Assembly: GCF_001557235.1 (NCBI RefSeq)
Contig: NZ_LSJI01000071.1
Location: 1 to 31,452 of the forward strand
Source: Phenylobacterium sp. CCH9-H3
GTDB taxonomy: Bacteria; Pseudomonadota; Alphaproteobacteria; Caulobacterales; Caulobacteraceae
Length of the DNA: 31,452 nt
Reading direction: 5' to 3'
Shown here: positions 7,798 through 16,902 of the stretch, in pieces
Layout of the letters: each line of letters begins with the position of its first letter
Numbering within the stretch: the first letter of the stretch is position 1
Notes under the pieces: generated by a model
What the model was told of the DNA's origin: nothing
The model's input: only the letters and a program-made list of their open reading frames with translations
The model's database searches: none
Translations under genes and position numbers: made by a program

Positions 7798-8685
7798 CTA
7801 ACCTCGCGACGCGGCCTTCTTACGCGGCGCGGCCGGTGCGCGCAGGGGCGTAACCTTACCCTGAGCCGTGGCGCGCCGCGGCTTCGACGGCGCCGGCGGC
7901 GCACTCTCACCCGCCAGGCTGCGCCGCAGCGCCTCCATGAGGTTGATCACCTCGGCTTCGCGCGGCGCGGCGCGGCCTGACGGCTTCGCGCCATGCCTGG
8001 CCTTCTTCTCCTCGATCAGCGCCAGCAGCCCTTCAGTGTAGCTGTCGCGGAACTGGGCGGGGTCGAACGGTCCCTCGTGCTGCTGCAGGATCTGCTTGGC
8101 GATGGTCACCATCGCCTTGTCGACCTTCAGGTCCGGGATCCGGCCGAAGTAGTCGGCCTCCTCATGCACCTGGTCGTGCATGCGCAGCTCGTGAGCGATG
8201 ATCCCGCGGCCGCGCGGCTCAAGCGCCAGCTGCCGCTCCTTGCCGCCCTTCACGTACCGCGCCAGCGCCACCTTGCCTTCCGCCCGCATCGCCTCGCGGA
8301 TCACCGCATAGGGCTCGGCCGCTACGTCGCCGTTCGGCACAAGGTAGTAGGGCGACGCCCAATAGAGCCGATCGATCTCAGCCAGCGGCACGAAGCGCTC
8401 GATCTGCAGCGAGCCGGTGTCCGGCAGCTTGGCCGAGCGGATTTCCTCGTCGCTCAGGGTGACGTAGAGCCCCTTGTCGACCTCAAAGCCCTTCACCGTC
8501 TCGGTGCGCTCGACCGCGTCCCCCGTCGAGGCATCCTCGACCTTGGTGCGGATGCGGCTGCCGGTCTCTGGATTGATCAGGTTGAAGCGCACGCTCCGGC
8601 CCTTGCCGGTCGCCGGATAGAGCGACACCGGACAGGTCACGAGCGAGAGCTTGAGGTGGCCTTCCCAGGCCGGGCGCGAAGCCAT
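7798..8685 (-). CDS. ku: Ku protein (non-homologous end joining)
   Basis: A 295-residue protein of normal length for bacterial Ku. The N-terminus WEGHLKLSLVTCPVSLYPAT is the family signature. It continues with RIRTKVEDASTGDAV, KGFEVDKGLYVTLSDEE, YWASPYYLVPNG, and the core GRGIIAHELRMHDQV and ILQQHEGPFDPAQFRDSYTEGL. The last 60 residues are a basic, proline/alanine-rich tail. Ku homodimers ring double-strand DNA ends and recruit the LigD ligase. No ligD lies in this window, so it must use a host or distant ligase, or protect element ends without ligation. GGAGA stands before the ATG. Ku genes on alphaproteobacterial plasmids and ICEs are known. Confidence 0.93.
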   Translation of the reverse strand: MASRPAWEGHLKLSLVTCPVSLYPATGKGRSVRFNLINPETGSRIRTKVEDASTGDAVERTETVKGFEVDKGLYVTLSDEEIRSAKLPDTGSLQIERFVPLAEIDRLYWASPYYLVPNGDVAAEPYAVIREAMRAEGKVALARYVKGGKERQLALEPRGRGIIAHELRMHDQVHEEADYFGRIPDLKVDKAMVTIAKQILQQHEGPFDPAQFRDSYTEGLLALIEEKKARHGAKPSGRAAPREAEVINLMEALRRSLAGESAPPAPSKPRRATAQGKVTPLRAPAAPRKKAASRG

Positions 8686-8730
8686 CGACGTCTCCGTGTG
8701 AGGGAGTCGCCATGTAGGCCCACCGAGCCA

Positions 8731-8952
8731 TCAGACAAGGGCGCTGATGAACTGATTCGCGCCCGCGGACAAGAGGTCGCGCTGCGGAGCAAAATCCAAC
8801 GTCACCCGCAGGTTAGGGTCCGGAACCCGGAGGCTCGCCGCTGCGTATCCTGACCGCAGGACAACGTCATGGAAGGCAGCCTCAAACCCCCCGCCAATCC
8901 GTCGCCGGCCGATACCCATCAGCATCCGCCGAGCGTCAGGCGGACGTACCAT
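8731..8952 (-). CDS. Doubtful small hypothetical protein
   Basis: A possible 73-residue protein. An internal Met in RRMLMGIGRRR gives an alternative start, and the frame stays open upstream to about 9040, so the true start is unclear or this is the remnant of a longer gene. The sequence is not low-complexity (a DPNLRVTLDFAPQRDL segment looks protein-like), but no family is recognised and no good ribosome site is visible. The SSB terminator lies upstream, so it would need its own promoter. Confidence 0.3.
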   Translation of the reverse strand: MVRPPDARRMLMGIGRRRIGGGFEAAFHDVVLRSGYAAASLRVPDPNLRVTLDFAPQRDLLSAGANQFISALV

Positions 8953-9038
8953 TGGGCGCGTGATGCGAGCCTGCGGCGTGGCCGCGACCAGGAGGTTCTC
9001 GATCGCGTCCTGCAGCGTCGTGATCGAACGGACACATG

Positions 9039-9068
9039 AAAAGGGCCAGCGCCCGAAAGCGCCGGCCC
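9039..9068 (-). terminator. Intrinsic terminator after the SSB gene
   Basis: On the minus strand GGGCCGGCGC (9068-9059), a 6-base loop and GCGCTGGCCC (9052-9043) form a 10-bp stem with one G-T pair, followed by TTTT (9042-9039). It ends the two-gene SSB transcript. Confidence 0.85.
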
Positions 9069-9086
9069 GGTCTGATCCGCAGGGTC

Positions 9087-9500
9087 CTAGAACGGGATCT
9101 CGCTGTCGAGGTCCGCCTCGAAGGCGGGGTCGGCCTCGCGCTCCGCGTCGCCGCTCGGCGTACCGCGCTCAGGCTTGGCCTTGATGCGCAGGTTCTCGAC
9201 GATCAGGCGCAGGTCGTAGTGCACCGTGCCATCGCGGCCGGTCCAGGTGTCGTTCTCCACATGGCCCGCGACCACGACCCGGGACCCCTTCGCCGCATAG
9301 GCGGCGATGTAGTCCTCGGCGGTCTTCTCGTTGAAGCAGACGCAGTTGAAGCCGGTGGTGCGCTCGCCCATCTGCCCGTCGCCGCGCCGGAAGCGCACCG
9401 TCTCGACAACGCGGAAGGACGCCCGCTTCTTGCCCGAGCCTTGGGCGGCCAGGATCGAGGGATCGGCGGCCAGATAGCCTTCGATGATCACGCTTTGCAT
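9087..9500 (-). CDS. ssb: Single-stranded DNA-binding protein
   Basis: A 137-residue OB-fold SSB. It starts MQSVIIEGYLAADPS, keeps the conserved core RTTGFNCVCFNEKTAEDYIAAY and AKGSRVVVAGHVENDTW, and ends in an acidic tail DSEIPF, the tip by which SSBs recruit replication and repair partners. AAGGAG precedes the ATG. It is the second gene of a pair with another SSB-like protein 30 bases upstream, and a terminator follows. Element-encoded SSBs coat the transferred strand and dampen the SOS response in recipients; this role is inferred from context. Confidence 0.92.
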   Translation of the reverse strand: MQSVIIEGYLAADPSILAAQGSGKKRASFRVVETVRFRRGDGQMGERTTGFNCVCFNEKTAEDYIAAYAAKGSRVVVAGHVENDTWTGRDGTVHYDLRLIVENLRIKAKPERGTPSGDAEREADPAFEADLDSEIPF

Positions 9501-9530
9501 GGTCAGTCTCCTTGGAGTGGGGTGACAGCC

Positions 9531-9878
9531 TCAGGCGGCCTGGCGCTGGGTCTCGACCGCGCGGTCCGCGGCCCAGTCGAGGACGGTGAGGGAGCGGATC
9601 ACCAGCTCCTTGGCGGCTCGCTCGCCGCCTTCGCGTGCCTCGTAGCGGTTGTCGACGAAGGCGCCGACCGCCACCACCTCGCAGCCGGCGACCAGGCCCT
9701 CGGCGATCACCCGCTCGTTGAGCCCCTTGGCCCAGCTGACGCAGTTGACGCCCACGACCCGGTTCTCGCCCGCCGCGTCGCGACCCCGGTTCTCCAGCAG
9801 GCGAAACACGGCCTTGGCGAAGTCGTCGGTCACCTGAGGATCGGCCGCCAGCCGGCCCACGAACACGATGTTTTGCAT
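9531..9878 (-). CDS. Second SSB-like OB-fold protein
   Basis: A 115-residue protein. The start MQNIVFVGRLAADPQ is fixed by AAGGAGACT just upstream; a longer reading to 9932 lacks a site. It has the SSB layout (VGRLAADP, VVGVNCVSWAKGLNERV, LVAGCEVVAVGAF, then VIRSLTVLDW) but lacks the acidic DxxIPF tip. It may coat DNA or form mixed oligomers without recruiting host partners. It is the first gene of the two-SSB transcript. The pair have leader sequences so alike (AAGGAGACTG before both starts) that an old duplication is plausible. Confidence 0.85.
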   Translation of the reverse strand: MQNIVFVGRLAADPQVTDDFAKAVFRLLENRGRDAAGENRVVGVNCVSWAKGLNERVIAEGLVAGCEVVAVGAFVDNRYEAREGGERAAKELVIRSLTVLDWAADRAVETQRQAA

Positions 9879-10039
9879 GACAGTCTCCTTGAGGAAACGA
9901 AGCGCCGGAGGCCATTCCCCGGCTCGCTTCACCCGGCGAAGCCCTCCCTCCTGACCTGAGCGGCGACCCTTCCGGCCGCCGCAAACCCGTCACGATCCCG
10001 CCTTGGCGAGCGCCCCCGACGAACGCTAAGGGCAGCGCG

Positions 10040-10354
10040 ATGGCAGACTTCCTCGACATCGTGGGCGCCTCGGGGACCCCGTACCGCTTCCGCCGCGCAT
10101 CCCCTCAGGAGCTCCCCGCCACCGCCGGAAACCTGGTGGTCGCGACGGGCAGCGCAGCGCGTCTCAAGGTGCTCTTCGCCGGCGCGGCGCGCAGCCTCGC
10201 CCGCGCAGAGCCGGTGGTGTCCGAAACGCTCAAGGCCAACAAGGCCGCGCGGCTCTTCGTGCGGCTGAACGTGGCCCGGACGGTGCGCGAGGCCGAGCAC
10301 GCCGATATCGTGGCGGGCGTCAGCCCGGAGACCGAAGCCGCCGACCTCGACTGA
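10040..10354 (+). CDS. Hypothetical protein, plus strand within the backbone
   Basis: A 104-residue protein starting MADFLDIVGASGTPYRFRR. It has a plausible strand-rich N-terminus and alanine-rich helices later, ending acidic (ETEAADLD). No domain recognised. GGG stands a few bases before the ATG. It is transcribed away from the SSB pair, with a 161-base divergent promoter region between, and its stop lies three bases from the stop of the large helicase gene on the other strand. Codon use is like that of the neighbours. Confidence 0.65.
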   Translation: MADFLDIVGASGTPYRFRRASPQELPATAGNLVVATGSAARLKVLFAGAARSLARAEPVVSETLKANKAARLFVRLNVARTVREAEHADIVAGVSPETEAADLD

Positions 10355-10357
10355 GGC

Positions 10358-13300
10358 TCAACCGCCTGGCTCCATCGCCTGGACCACGGCATGGCGAGCG
10401 AGAACGGCGGCGGCCACATCGGGCTGATCCACCGGCACGAACACCCGCAGCGTGTAGGCGATGATCTCGGTGAAGCAGCCGAGGGCGACCAGGGCATCGC
10501 GGTCGGCGGCCCCGCCAACGATCTCCACGCGCCGGCGGTCCATCACGCGGGCGCGCCGCAGCCAGAAGCCGCCCTCCAGGCCCAGCTGCACCCCGCGGTC
10601 CAGCACCTCGCGCAGCACGAGCGTCCCGTCGGCCCAGGCCTGCGCCAGGCTGGTCAGGCCCAGCGCCGCCTTGAGCGCTGCGACCTGGCCCGCATCTAGC
10701 ACGCGGCCCAGCCAGCGGCGGCCGTCCGGCGCCTTGACGCGACGGACCTGGGCGCCGCGCCCGGGCAACCGGGACCAGACGGGCAGCAGGAGCCCGGTGG
10801 CCAGGGTCACCTCCCGCGTACGCCAGGGGTCGGCCTCGGCGATCTCGGCCGACCAGGCGGCGCGCCAGACCTCGCGGGTCGCCGGCGCCCAGGCCGACTC
10901 CTCGAACGCCTTGGCGGTCTCCAGCGACTTGCCCTCGGGCCGGCGCAGGCGCACGGCCGGCAGCAGCCGGTCGTTGTCGTCGGTCGTGGTCAGCCCCAGT
11001 TCGACGAGCGCTGCCCGACCCGAGCGGCCGTTGACGGCGAGGACGGCGGCCTCGCCCAGCCCGTCGGCAAGCGCCAGGGCCGCTTCGACGTCCAGGAACT
11101 CACGGCGCGTCCGCAGCGCGAACGCGATCAGACGGGTCTCCGCGCCGGTGGCGCCATCCGTCCGGATGATCTCCTCGGACAGGACCTGCAGGTCCTCGGC
11201 GACGATGTCCTCCAAGCCGTGGTCCAGCTGCCCGGCCGCGGCGGCGCGCTCCACCACGCCGCCCAGGATCTTCTCGTAGTCGGCGAAGAGGGCGTTCTGG
11301 TCCGTGATCCGCAGCGCCAGCAGCCGGTTCAGGAAGGTGTTCATCGGCGGCAGGTCCTCGGACCCCTTCAGGTGGCCTTCGCCGTCGAGCAGCTTCAGCG
11401 CCGTCTTCGCCTCGAAGTCCTCGAGCGACATGCTGGCGAGCTCGCCGAACGCCAGCGCGCCGTAAAGCACAAGCAGGGCGCGGCGCGCCCACGGGCTCTC
11501 CAGATTGTCCTCCGCCCGGAAGAGGCCCGCCCCGGCGACGCGGCGTTCGCCACGCGTGAGCGCGCCCAGCGAATCCAGCCGCCGCGCGATCGTCGACAGG
11601 AACCGCTTCTCGCCGTGGATGTCGGTGGTCACCGGCCGGAAGAGGGGCGGGGAGGCCTGGTGGGTGCGATGCGTTCGCCCCAGGCCCTGGATCGCGGCGT
11701 CCGCGCGCCAGCCGGGCTCCACCAGATAGTGGACCCGCCGCTGGCGGTTCACCGCGTCGAGCGCGGCGTGATAGCTGCGACCCGTCCCGCCGGCGTCGGA
11801 AAAGACCAGCACGCGCTTGCGCCCATCCATGAAGGCGTCCGTCTCGGCCTTGGCCGCCGAGGCCCCGCGTCGCTCGACGACCCGCCGGCCCTCCCGCAGC
11901 ACGACGCGCTTGGAGCGCCCGGTGATCTCGGCGACGGCGCCGGTTCCAAAGGCGTCCAGCAGGGCGTCGAGCACGCCGGGCACGGCGGGCAGGCTCGCCA
12001 GGCCGGCGATGGTCTCATCGCGGAGCCGCAGCGCCTCCTGGCTGTGGACGGGCGCGCCGTCCTTCATCACCGGGCGCAGGACGACCTGGTCGTCCTCGCC
12101 CTCGATCGCCTCCATGAGCGTCGTCGGGAAGGCGCCCTGCAGGTAGTCGAGCACATACTCCTTCGGCGTCAGGTCGATCTGCAGGTTGCTCCATTCCTCC
12201 GGGGGGATCGCGTCGAGCCTGCGGTTCATGACCGCCTCGTTGGTGGAGACGATCTGGACCACGGCCGAGCGACCGGAGCCGAGGTCACGACGGATCGCGG
12301 CCACCAGGGTCGGCGCCTTCAAGCCCGCCAGCAGATGGCCGAAGAAGCGCAGCTTCGCGCCCTCGAACGCCGAGCGCAGCGCGCTCATGGCCGCGCCGCT
12401 CACCGTCTTGCCCTCGTCGTCGACGACACCGATCGCCCGCAGGGCCTCGCCGAGGTTGGCATGGATGACCTGGAAGGCGTCGGCCCACGCGTCCCAGATG
12501 GCCACGTCGTCCGGCGTGAGCGGATGGGCCAGCGGCGAATACTCGACCCCCTCGAACGACAGGCTGCGGGCGATGTAGAGGCCCATGGCCTTCAGCTCGC
12601 GCGCCACCAGCTCCATGAAGGCGATGCCGCCGCTCTCGGCGGCGTCGAGGAAGTCGGCCCGCGTGGTGAAGGGCGCGTCGGGCCCGCCCCACAGCCCAAG
12701 CCGTGAGGCGTAGGCCAGGTTGGCGGGCTCGGTGGCGCCGGTCGCCGACACGTAGAACACCCGTCCATCCGGCAGACGGTTCTGCAGGGCGAGGCCCGCC
12801 AGCCCCTGCTGCGAGGCCTTCTTGGGGCCTCGCCCGCCCACACCGCCGGCGGCATTGGCCATGGCGTGCGCCTCGTCGAAGACGATCGCCCCGTCGAAGT
12901 CGCCGCCCAGCCACGCCACGATCTGGTCGAGGCGCGAGGGACGTCCGCCGCGCCCGGGCTGGCGTAGCGTGGCGTAGGTGGTGAAAAGCACGCCGCGCTC
13001 CAGCCGGATCGCCTCGCCCTGCTTCCAGCGCGATTGGGCCACCACGTCGTGGGCGGACCCGCCGATGGCCTTCCAGTCGCGCTGGGCGTCTTCCAGCAGC
13101 GCCTCGTTCTTCGACAGCCACAGCGCCCGCACCCGCCCCTGCGCCATGTTGTCGGCGATGACGGCGGCGATCTGGCGGCCCTTCCCGGCTCCGGTGCCGT
13201 CGCCCAGGAACATGCCTCGGCGCAGACGGAACGCGCCCTCCGCGCCCTCGTCCGCCAGGCGCAGCTCGTGCGGGGCCTCGCCCGGCAGCCACCAGCCCGG

Positions 13301-14605
13301 CAGGTGCGCCCCGTGCGCCTCGCCGGCATAGACCACGGTCTCGGCCTGGGCGTCGGACAAGCGCCCGTCCGCGCGCAGGCCGCCGGGCAGCCGAGGACGG
13401 TGCGTGGGAAGCGGCGGCGCCACCGAGGCCATCGCGCCGGATTCCACCAACGGCGTCGGATGCGGGCGTGGAGCCTCGAAGGCGATCCGTCCCAGCCGCC
13501 AAGCCTGGTAGAGACCGACGTCGCGGCCTTCGCCCGACCAGGCGCAGTCGGCGTAGTCCAGCGGCTCGGCCGCCTCGAGGAAGCGGAGCGCGATCGCGGG
13601 CCCGGCGAGGCCTCGTGGCCGCAGCGCGAGGCCAACGGGGCCCGTGCGCGCCGCGCGGGGTCGGCAGGTCGGTCGGTCCGGCAGCCCTGACGCCCAGGCC
13701 GAGGCCGCCGCCAGTTCGGCGGCCGACAGGATCCCGGGCGCCCCGCCGGCCGCACCGCGGTCGACCACCAGGAGGCCGGTGTCGACGCTCGTCCCATGCT
13801 TGGCGAACGCGCCCGCCGGCAGCGCAAGCCGACCGACCACCCGTCCGGTCCGCTGCAGCGCCGCCAGCAGGCCGGCGTCCTCGAGCGCGCGGGCGGGCAC
13901 GATCGCCGCAACCCGCCCGCCGTCGGCCACGCAGGCCAGGGCCGCCAACAGGTGCGAGCCCAAGCCCGCGAAGGGCGGGTTCATGACCACGGCGTGGAAG
14001 CTGCCCGCCTCAGGCAGGAGATCGCCCAGATGTCCGGCATCGAGACGCGTCCGCGCCGCGGCCGGGAACAGGCCGTCCAGCAGGCCTGCGCGCCGGTCGC
14101 TGAGTTCGTTCAGGGCCAGGGTGGCGCCGCAGGCCTCGGCGATGGCGGCGACCATCCCGACGCCGGCCGAGGGCTCGAGCACTAGGTCGCCGGGCCTCAC
14201 CTGGGCGGCCAGCACGAGCAGCGCGGCCAGGGGCGCGGGGCTGGAGAACTGGTCGAGGGCGAGCTGCTGCTCCGAGCGGCGGGTCTGGGTCAGGCCGAGG
14301 TCCGACAGATCGGCGAGCGCCGACACGATCTCGACCGCGGCCTGTTCGAGCTGGGCGACCTGGCCGCCGATACGGCGGACCTGCAGGACCATGGCCGCCT
14401 CGATGGCGTCATAGGCGTCGCGCCAGTCCCAGGCCCCTTCGGCGTCGGTCGCTCCGAACGCGGTGGTCAGGACCGTGGAGACCACGCGACGTTCCAGCGG
14501 TCGGCCGCGGAAGAGATGAGGTGCGAGCGCCCGGGCGGCGGCCAGCAGGTTCTGCGGACGATCGCCCGCCGGGTCGGCGTTGAAAAGGGGCAGGGCGGCG
14601 TTCAT
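10358..14605 (-). CDS. DNA methyltransferase-like plus Strawberry-notch helicase protein
   Basis: A 1415-residue protein; ATG at 14605 with GGGAG nine bases upstream. Residues 130-330 are an N6-adenine-methyltransferase-like fold: VLEPSAGVGMVAAI (S-adenosylmethionine site) and MNPPFAGLG (catalytic NPPF). Residues near 460-760 are the Strawberry-notch ATPase: Walker A GDGTGAGKGRQ and a DEAH box in AIVFDEAHAMANAAGG. The C-terminal half is the Strawberry-notch helicase C region, with VLVFSDAGGTGRSYHAALD and the IQGLGRTHRTHQASPP motif VI-like block. This fused protein is a standard very large gene of alphaproteobacterial plasmids and ICEs. It probably remodels or protects element DNA during transfer, for instance against host restriction, but its true activity is not established. 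Domain calls are firm; role is inference. Confidence 0.9.
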   Translation of the reverse strand: MNAALPLFNADPAGDRPQNLLAAARALAPHLFRGRPLERRVVSTVLTTAFGATDAEGAWDWRDAYDAIEAAMVLQVRRIGGQVAQLEQAAVEIVSALADLSDLGLTQTRRSEQQLALDQFSSPAPLAALLVLAAQVRPGDLVLEPSAGVGMVAAIAEACGATLALNELSDRRAGLLDGLFPAAARTRLDAGHLGDLLPEAGSFHAVVMNPPFAGLGSHLLAALACVADGGRVAAIVPARALEDAGLLAALQRTGRVVGRLALPAGAFAKHGTSVDTGLLVVDRGAAGGAPGILSAAELAAASAWASGLPDRPTCRPRAARTGPVGLALRPRGLAGPAIALRFLEAAEPLDYADCAWSGEGRDVGLYQAWRLGRIAFEAPRPHPTPLVESGAMASVAPPLPTHRPRLPGGLRADGRLSDAQAETVVYAGEAHGAHLPGWWLPGEAPHELRLADEGAEGAFRLRRGMFLGDGTGAGKGRQIAAVIADNMAQGRVRALWLSKNEALLEDAQRDWKAIGGSAHDVVAQSRWKQGEAIRLERGVLFTTYATLRQPGRGGRPSRLDQIVAWLGGDFDGAIVFDEAHAMANAAGGVGGRGPKKASQQGLAGLALQNRLPDGRVFYVSATGATEPANLAYASRLGLWGGPDAPFTTRADFLDAAESGGIAFMELVARELKAMGLYIARSLSFEGVEYSPLAHPLTPDDVAIWDAWADAFQVIHANLGEALRAIGVVDDEGKTVSGAAMSALRSAFEGAKLRFFGHLLAGLKAPTLVAAIRRDLGSGRSAVVQIVSTNEAVMNRRLDAIPPEEWSNLQIDLTPKEYVLDYLQGAFPTTLMEAIEGEDDQVVLRPVMKDGAPVHSQEALRLRDETIAGLASLPAVPGVLDALLDAFGTGAVAEITGRSKRVVLREGRRVVERRGASAAKAETDAFMDGRKRVLVFSDAGGTGRSYHAALDAVNRQRRVHYLVEPGWRADAAIQGLGRTHRTHQASPPLFRPVTTDIHGEKRFLSTIARRLDSLGALTRGERRVAGAGLFRAEDNLESPWARRALLVLYGALAFGELASMSLEDFEAKTALKLLDGEGHLKGSEDLPPMNTFLNRLLALRITDQNALFADYEKILGGVVERAAAAGQLDHGLEDIVAEDLQVLSEEIIRTDGATGAETRLIAFALRTRREFLDVEAALALADGLGEAAVLAVNGRSGRAALVELGLTTTDDNDRLLPAVRLRRPEGKSLETAKAFEESAWAPATREVWRAAWSAEIAEADPWRTREVTLATGLLLPVWSRLPGRGAQVRRVKAPDGRRWLGRVLDAGQVAALKAALGLTSLAQAWADGTLVLREVLDRGVQLGLEGGFWLRRARVMDRRRVEIVGGAADRDALVALGCFTEIIAYTLRVFVPVDQPDVAAAVLARHAVVQAMEPGG

Positions 14606-14865
14606 CGCGGGACTCCCGCCCGGCGCGAAGGGATTTCCCTCCGCTTCGCCGGGCCGACCTCGCCTGTCCTTCCTTCCGCTCCAGTAGGACGGCGCCATCC
14701 CGGAGCGACCGGGACGGCGCCGTTGGCCCGACTGCGCACTGCGGAGGGAGCCGCTGCGTGTGGCGCGCAGCTGAGAGCGTCCAATCGTGCCCACGGCTCG
14801 GCTGCACCGGCTCTACGGTGCTGGGCGCCGGCCGTTCGCGACGGGCATGCGCGTCAGGCGCTCAC

Positions 14866-16902
14866 TCAGGCGGCAATCGCGGGCGCGCCGACGCCGTCCG
14901 CGCCGCTGGCGGCCTGTGGATCCGCCAGGGGTTCCTCGTCCGGCTCCGGCTCCGCCGGCGGTTCCGCCGCCCACGACAGATAGGCCGGCGCCCAGCCGCG
15001 CTCGGCCGCGCGTTCCGCGACCAGCGCGACCAGCTCGTCCTTCTTGCAGGCGCCCGCCCGGCTTTCGCCGGCGCCCATCTCGTCCAGCATATCGAAGAGC
15101 TTGGGCTTGGGGTGCGCGCCGAGGAACGCGGCGTCCGGCGTCCAATGCAGGGTGACGTCCGCCGCGCACAGCGCAGCGATCTCCACCGCTTCGGCCCGGG
15201 CAGCGCGCCGCACGGAGGTCGTGCGCTCTTCGCGCAGGTCCAGGCTGAGCGCCACCAGCTCGGCGAGCAGGGCCATCTTCTCGCCGTGGGCCAAGCCGTC
15301 GACCCAGGCGATAGGCGAGACCTCGGCCGCCTCCCAGGCTGCGCGGCGCTCCGCCAGACGACGGCGGACCTCGCCATCCAGCGCCTCGATCGGCGAGACG
15401 CCGACCCGCGCGTAGCTCTCAGCCTCGATCGCCAAAGCGCCCCCACCCTTGCCGCGGTTCTGCCGCAGGACGAGCACCCCGAAGAGCCGTGCGATCAGCG
15501 CCGTCAGCGCCACGGCCGGGTCGTCGGCCAGAGCGCGGATCAGGGCGCGCGTGGCGGTGTCGGTGCGCACGTCGTGCAGCACGTGGTTCACCCCCTCGAG
15601 CTCCGGCGCTGGCGCGACGGCGACGGGAGCGGCGCTGCTGACCGCGCGACGCAGCGGCGGGGTGTGTTCGAAGGCGACCGTGCCCGGCTCGTCGCCGGTT
15701 TCGTCCAGGTCCAATGGTCCGGAGACCTCCTCGTCATCCTCCACGGCGGCGGCGGGCGGCCCGAAGGCGCGGACGTCCAGTCCGGTGACAGCGTCCGAGA
15801 ACACCTGCACCAGCGTGATGTCCCGCGTCGGCTCACCGGCGACGTCCGCCGCCAACTTGGCCTCCAGGAAGGCGGCGATATCAGGATCGGCAGCTTCGTC
15901 CGACAGGTCGCGATCGTGCAGGGCGCTGGCCGCGTCCTGGGCGGCGTCCTGCGCCTGGTCCCAGGCCGAGAGCGCTTCGGCGTCCAGGCCCATCCCATAG
16001 GCGTCACCGAAGGCCTCCAGGTCGGGGTCGGTGATCTCCGACGGCGCCACGGCCACCAGCACCTGCACGGCGTTCGACAGCAGCCCGGATGCCAGCGTCT
16101 CGGCGCGCGCCAGCCACGCGGCCTGCGGGACCTCGGGGTCGAGGACCACGTCGGGCCGCTCGGCGAAGAGGTCGGTTTCGATCCGACCGCCCGCCGCCAC
16201 GTAGCGGTCGGCGCCCACCAGCTTGAAGCGCCGGTCGCGGATGGTCACCTGGCCCGCATCGAGGCGGTCGGTGATGCGCCACTCCTGGAAGCCGAAGCCG
16301 TTCAGGACGGCTTCGGCGATCTCGCCCTGCTCCTTCCTGTTGGGAAGGCGCGCCAGAAGCCGGGCCTGGCGCAGGTTCAGGCGGCCGGCCTTCAGCGCCT
16401 CGAGCGCCTTGGGGTGAAGCTCGGACAGGGCCGACAGCCGCCGGACCTCGACTTCGGCATAGCCCAGGGCGGCGGCGATCACGGCGGACGTCAGCTTGGC
16501 CTTCGTCATCTTGCCGATGGCCACGATCACGTCGGCCAGGTGAACCGGGACGGCGGTGTTGGTGAGCACGATCGCGGCGGCCTGCCGCGCCGGGTCGGTC
16601 TCCACGAAGGCAGGGACCGGGTAGTCGTCCGAGATCCGGCCGGCCTCGAGGAGCAGCTGCAACGCCAGCCAGCGCCGGCGGCCGTCGAGCGCCATGCCGG
16701 GCTTCTCGTTCTTCTTACCGGGGCGAACGGTCAGCGGCTGCAGAACTCCGGCGGCGAAGATGGTCTCGGCTAGCTCGGGGATCTCGTCGTCCGGCGGCTC
16801 GCTGAAGCGCATGTTCTCCGGCGCAATCGCGAGATCGCGCAGTGGAAAGGATTTCGGCAGGCGCTCGGGTTGCGCCTCAGGAAGGGAAGCGGTCGCAGGC
16901 AT
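14866..16902 (-). CDS. parB: ParB/RepB/Spo0J-family partition protein, long form
   Basis: A 678-residue protein. Residues 15-110 are the ParB N-terminal domain: LRDLAIAPENMRFSEP, ETIFAAGVLQPLTVRPG and LDGRRRWLALQLLLE (the C-x-x-R-like box area). The helix-turn-helix region follows around LTSAVIAAALGYAEVEVRRLSALSEL. Residues 250-678 are an alanine-rich, acidic extension of the type seen in mobile-element ParB proteins. About twice the length of chromosomal ParB. No ParA partner is in the window. Its first 26 bases overlap the end of the Toprim gene upstream, so the two are translationally coupled. It may act in partition or as a nuclease-like ParB; the sequence does not decide this. Confidence 0.9.
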   Translation of the reverse strand: MPATASLPEAQPERLPKSFPLRDLAIAPENMRFSEPPDDEIPELAETIFAAGVLQPLTVRPGKKNEKPGMALDGRRRWLALQLLLEAGRISDDYPVPAFVETDPARQAAAIVLTNTAVPVHLADVIVAIGKMTKAKLTSAVIAAALGYAEVEVRRLSALSELHPKALEALKAGRLNLRQARLLARLPNRKEQGEIAEAVLNGFGFQEWRITDRLDAGQVTIRDRRFKLVGADRYVAAGGRIETDLFAERPDVVLDPEVPQAAWLARAETLASGLLSNAVQVLVAVAPSEITDPDLEAFGDAYGMGLDAEALSAWDQAQDAAQDAASALHDRDLSDEAADPDIAAFLEAKLAADVAGEPTRDITLVQVFSDAVTGLDVRAFGPPAAAVEDDEEVSGPLDLDETGDEPGTVAFEHTPPLRRAVSSAAPVAVAPAPELEGVNHVLHDVRTDTATRALIRALADDPAVALTALIARLFGVLVLRQNRGKGGGALAIEAESYARVGVSPIEALDGEVRRRLAERRAAWEAAEVSPIAWVDGLAHGEKMALLAELVALSLDLREERTTSVRRAARAEAVEIAALCAADVTLHWTPDAAFLGAHPKPKLFDMLDEMGAGESRAGACKKDELVALVAERAAERGWAPAYLSWAAEPPAEPEPDEEPLADPQAASGADGVGAPAIAA

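Noticed and set aside
11219..12706. 495-codon plus-strand frame
   Set aside because: Antisense to the Strawberry-notch helicase region, with no motifs.
2242..14615. GANTC sites close to starts of DUF2493 (2248, 2264), Ku (8704) and the helicase gene (14611), suggestive of GcrA/CcrM control
   Set aside because: Two of them are created by the ribosome site GGAG followed by TC, and the number is not far above chance by my rough count. Worth a proper test but not claimed.
14758..16773. 671-codon plus-strand frame
   Set aside because: Antisense to parB; the Gly/Arg/Gln/His-rich translation is typical of a shadow.
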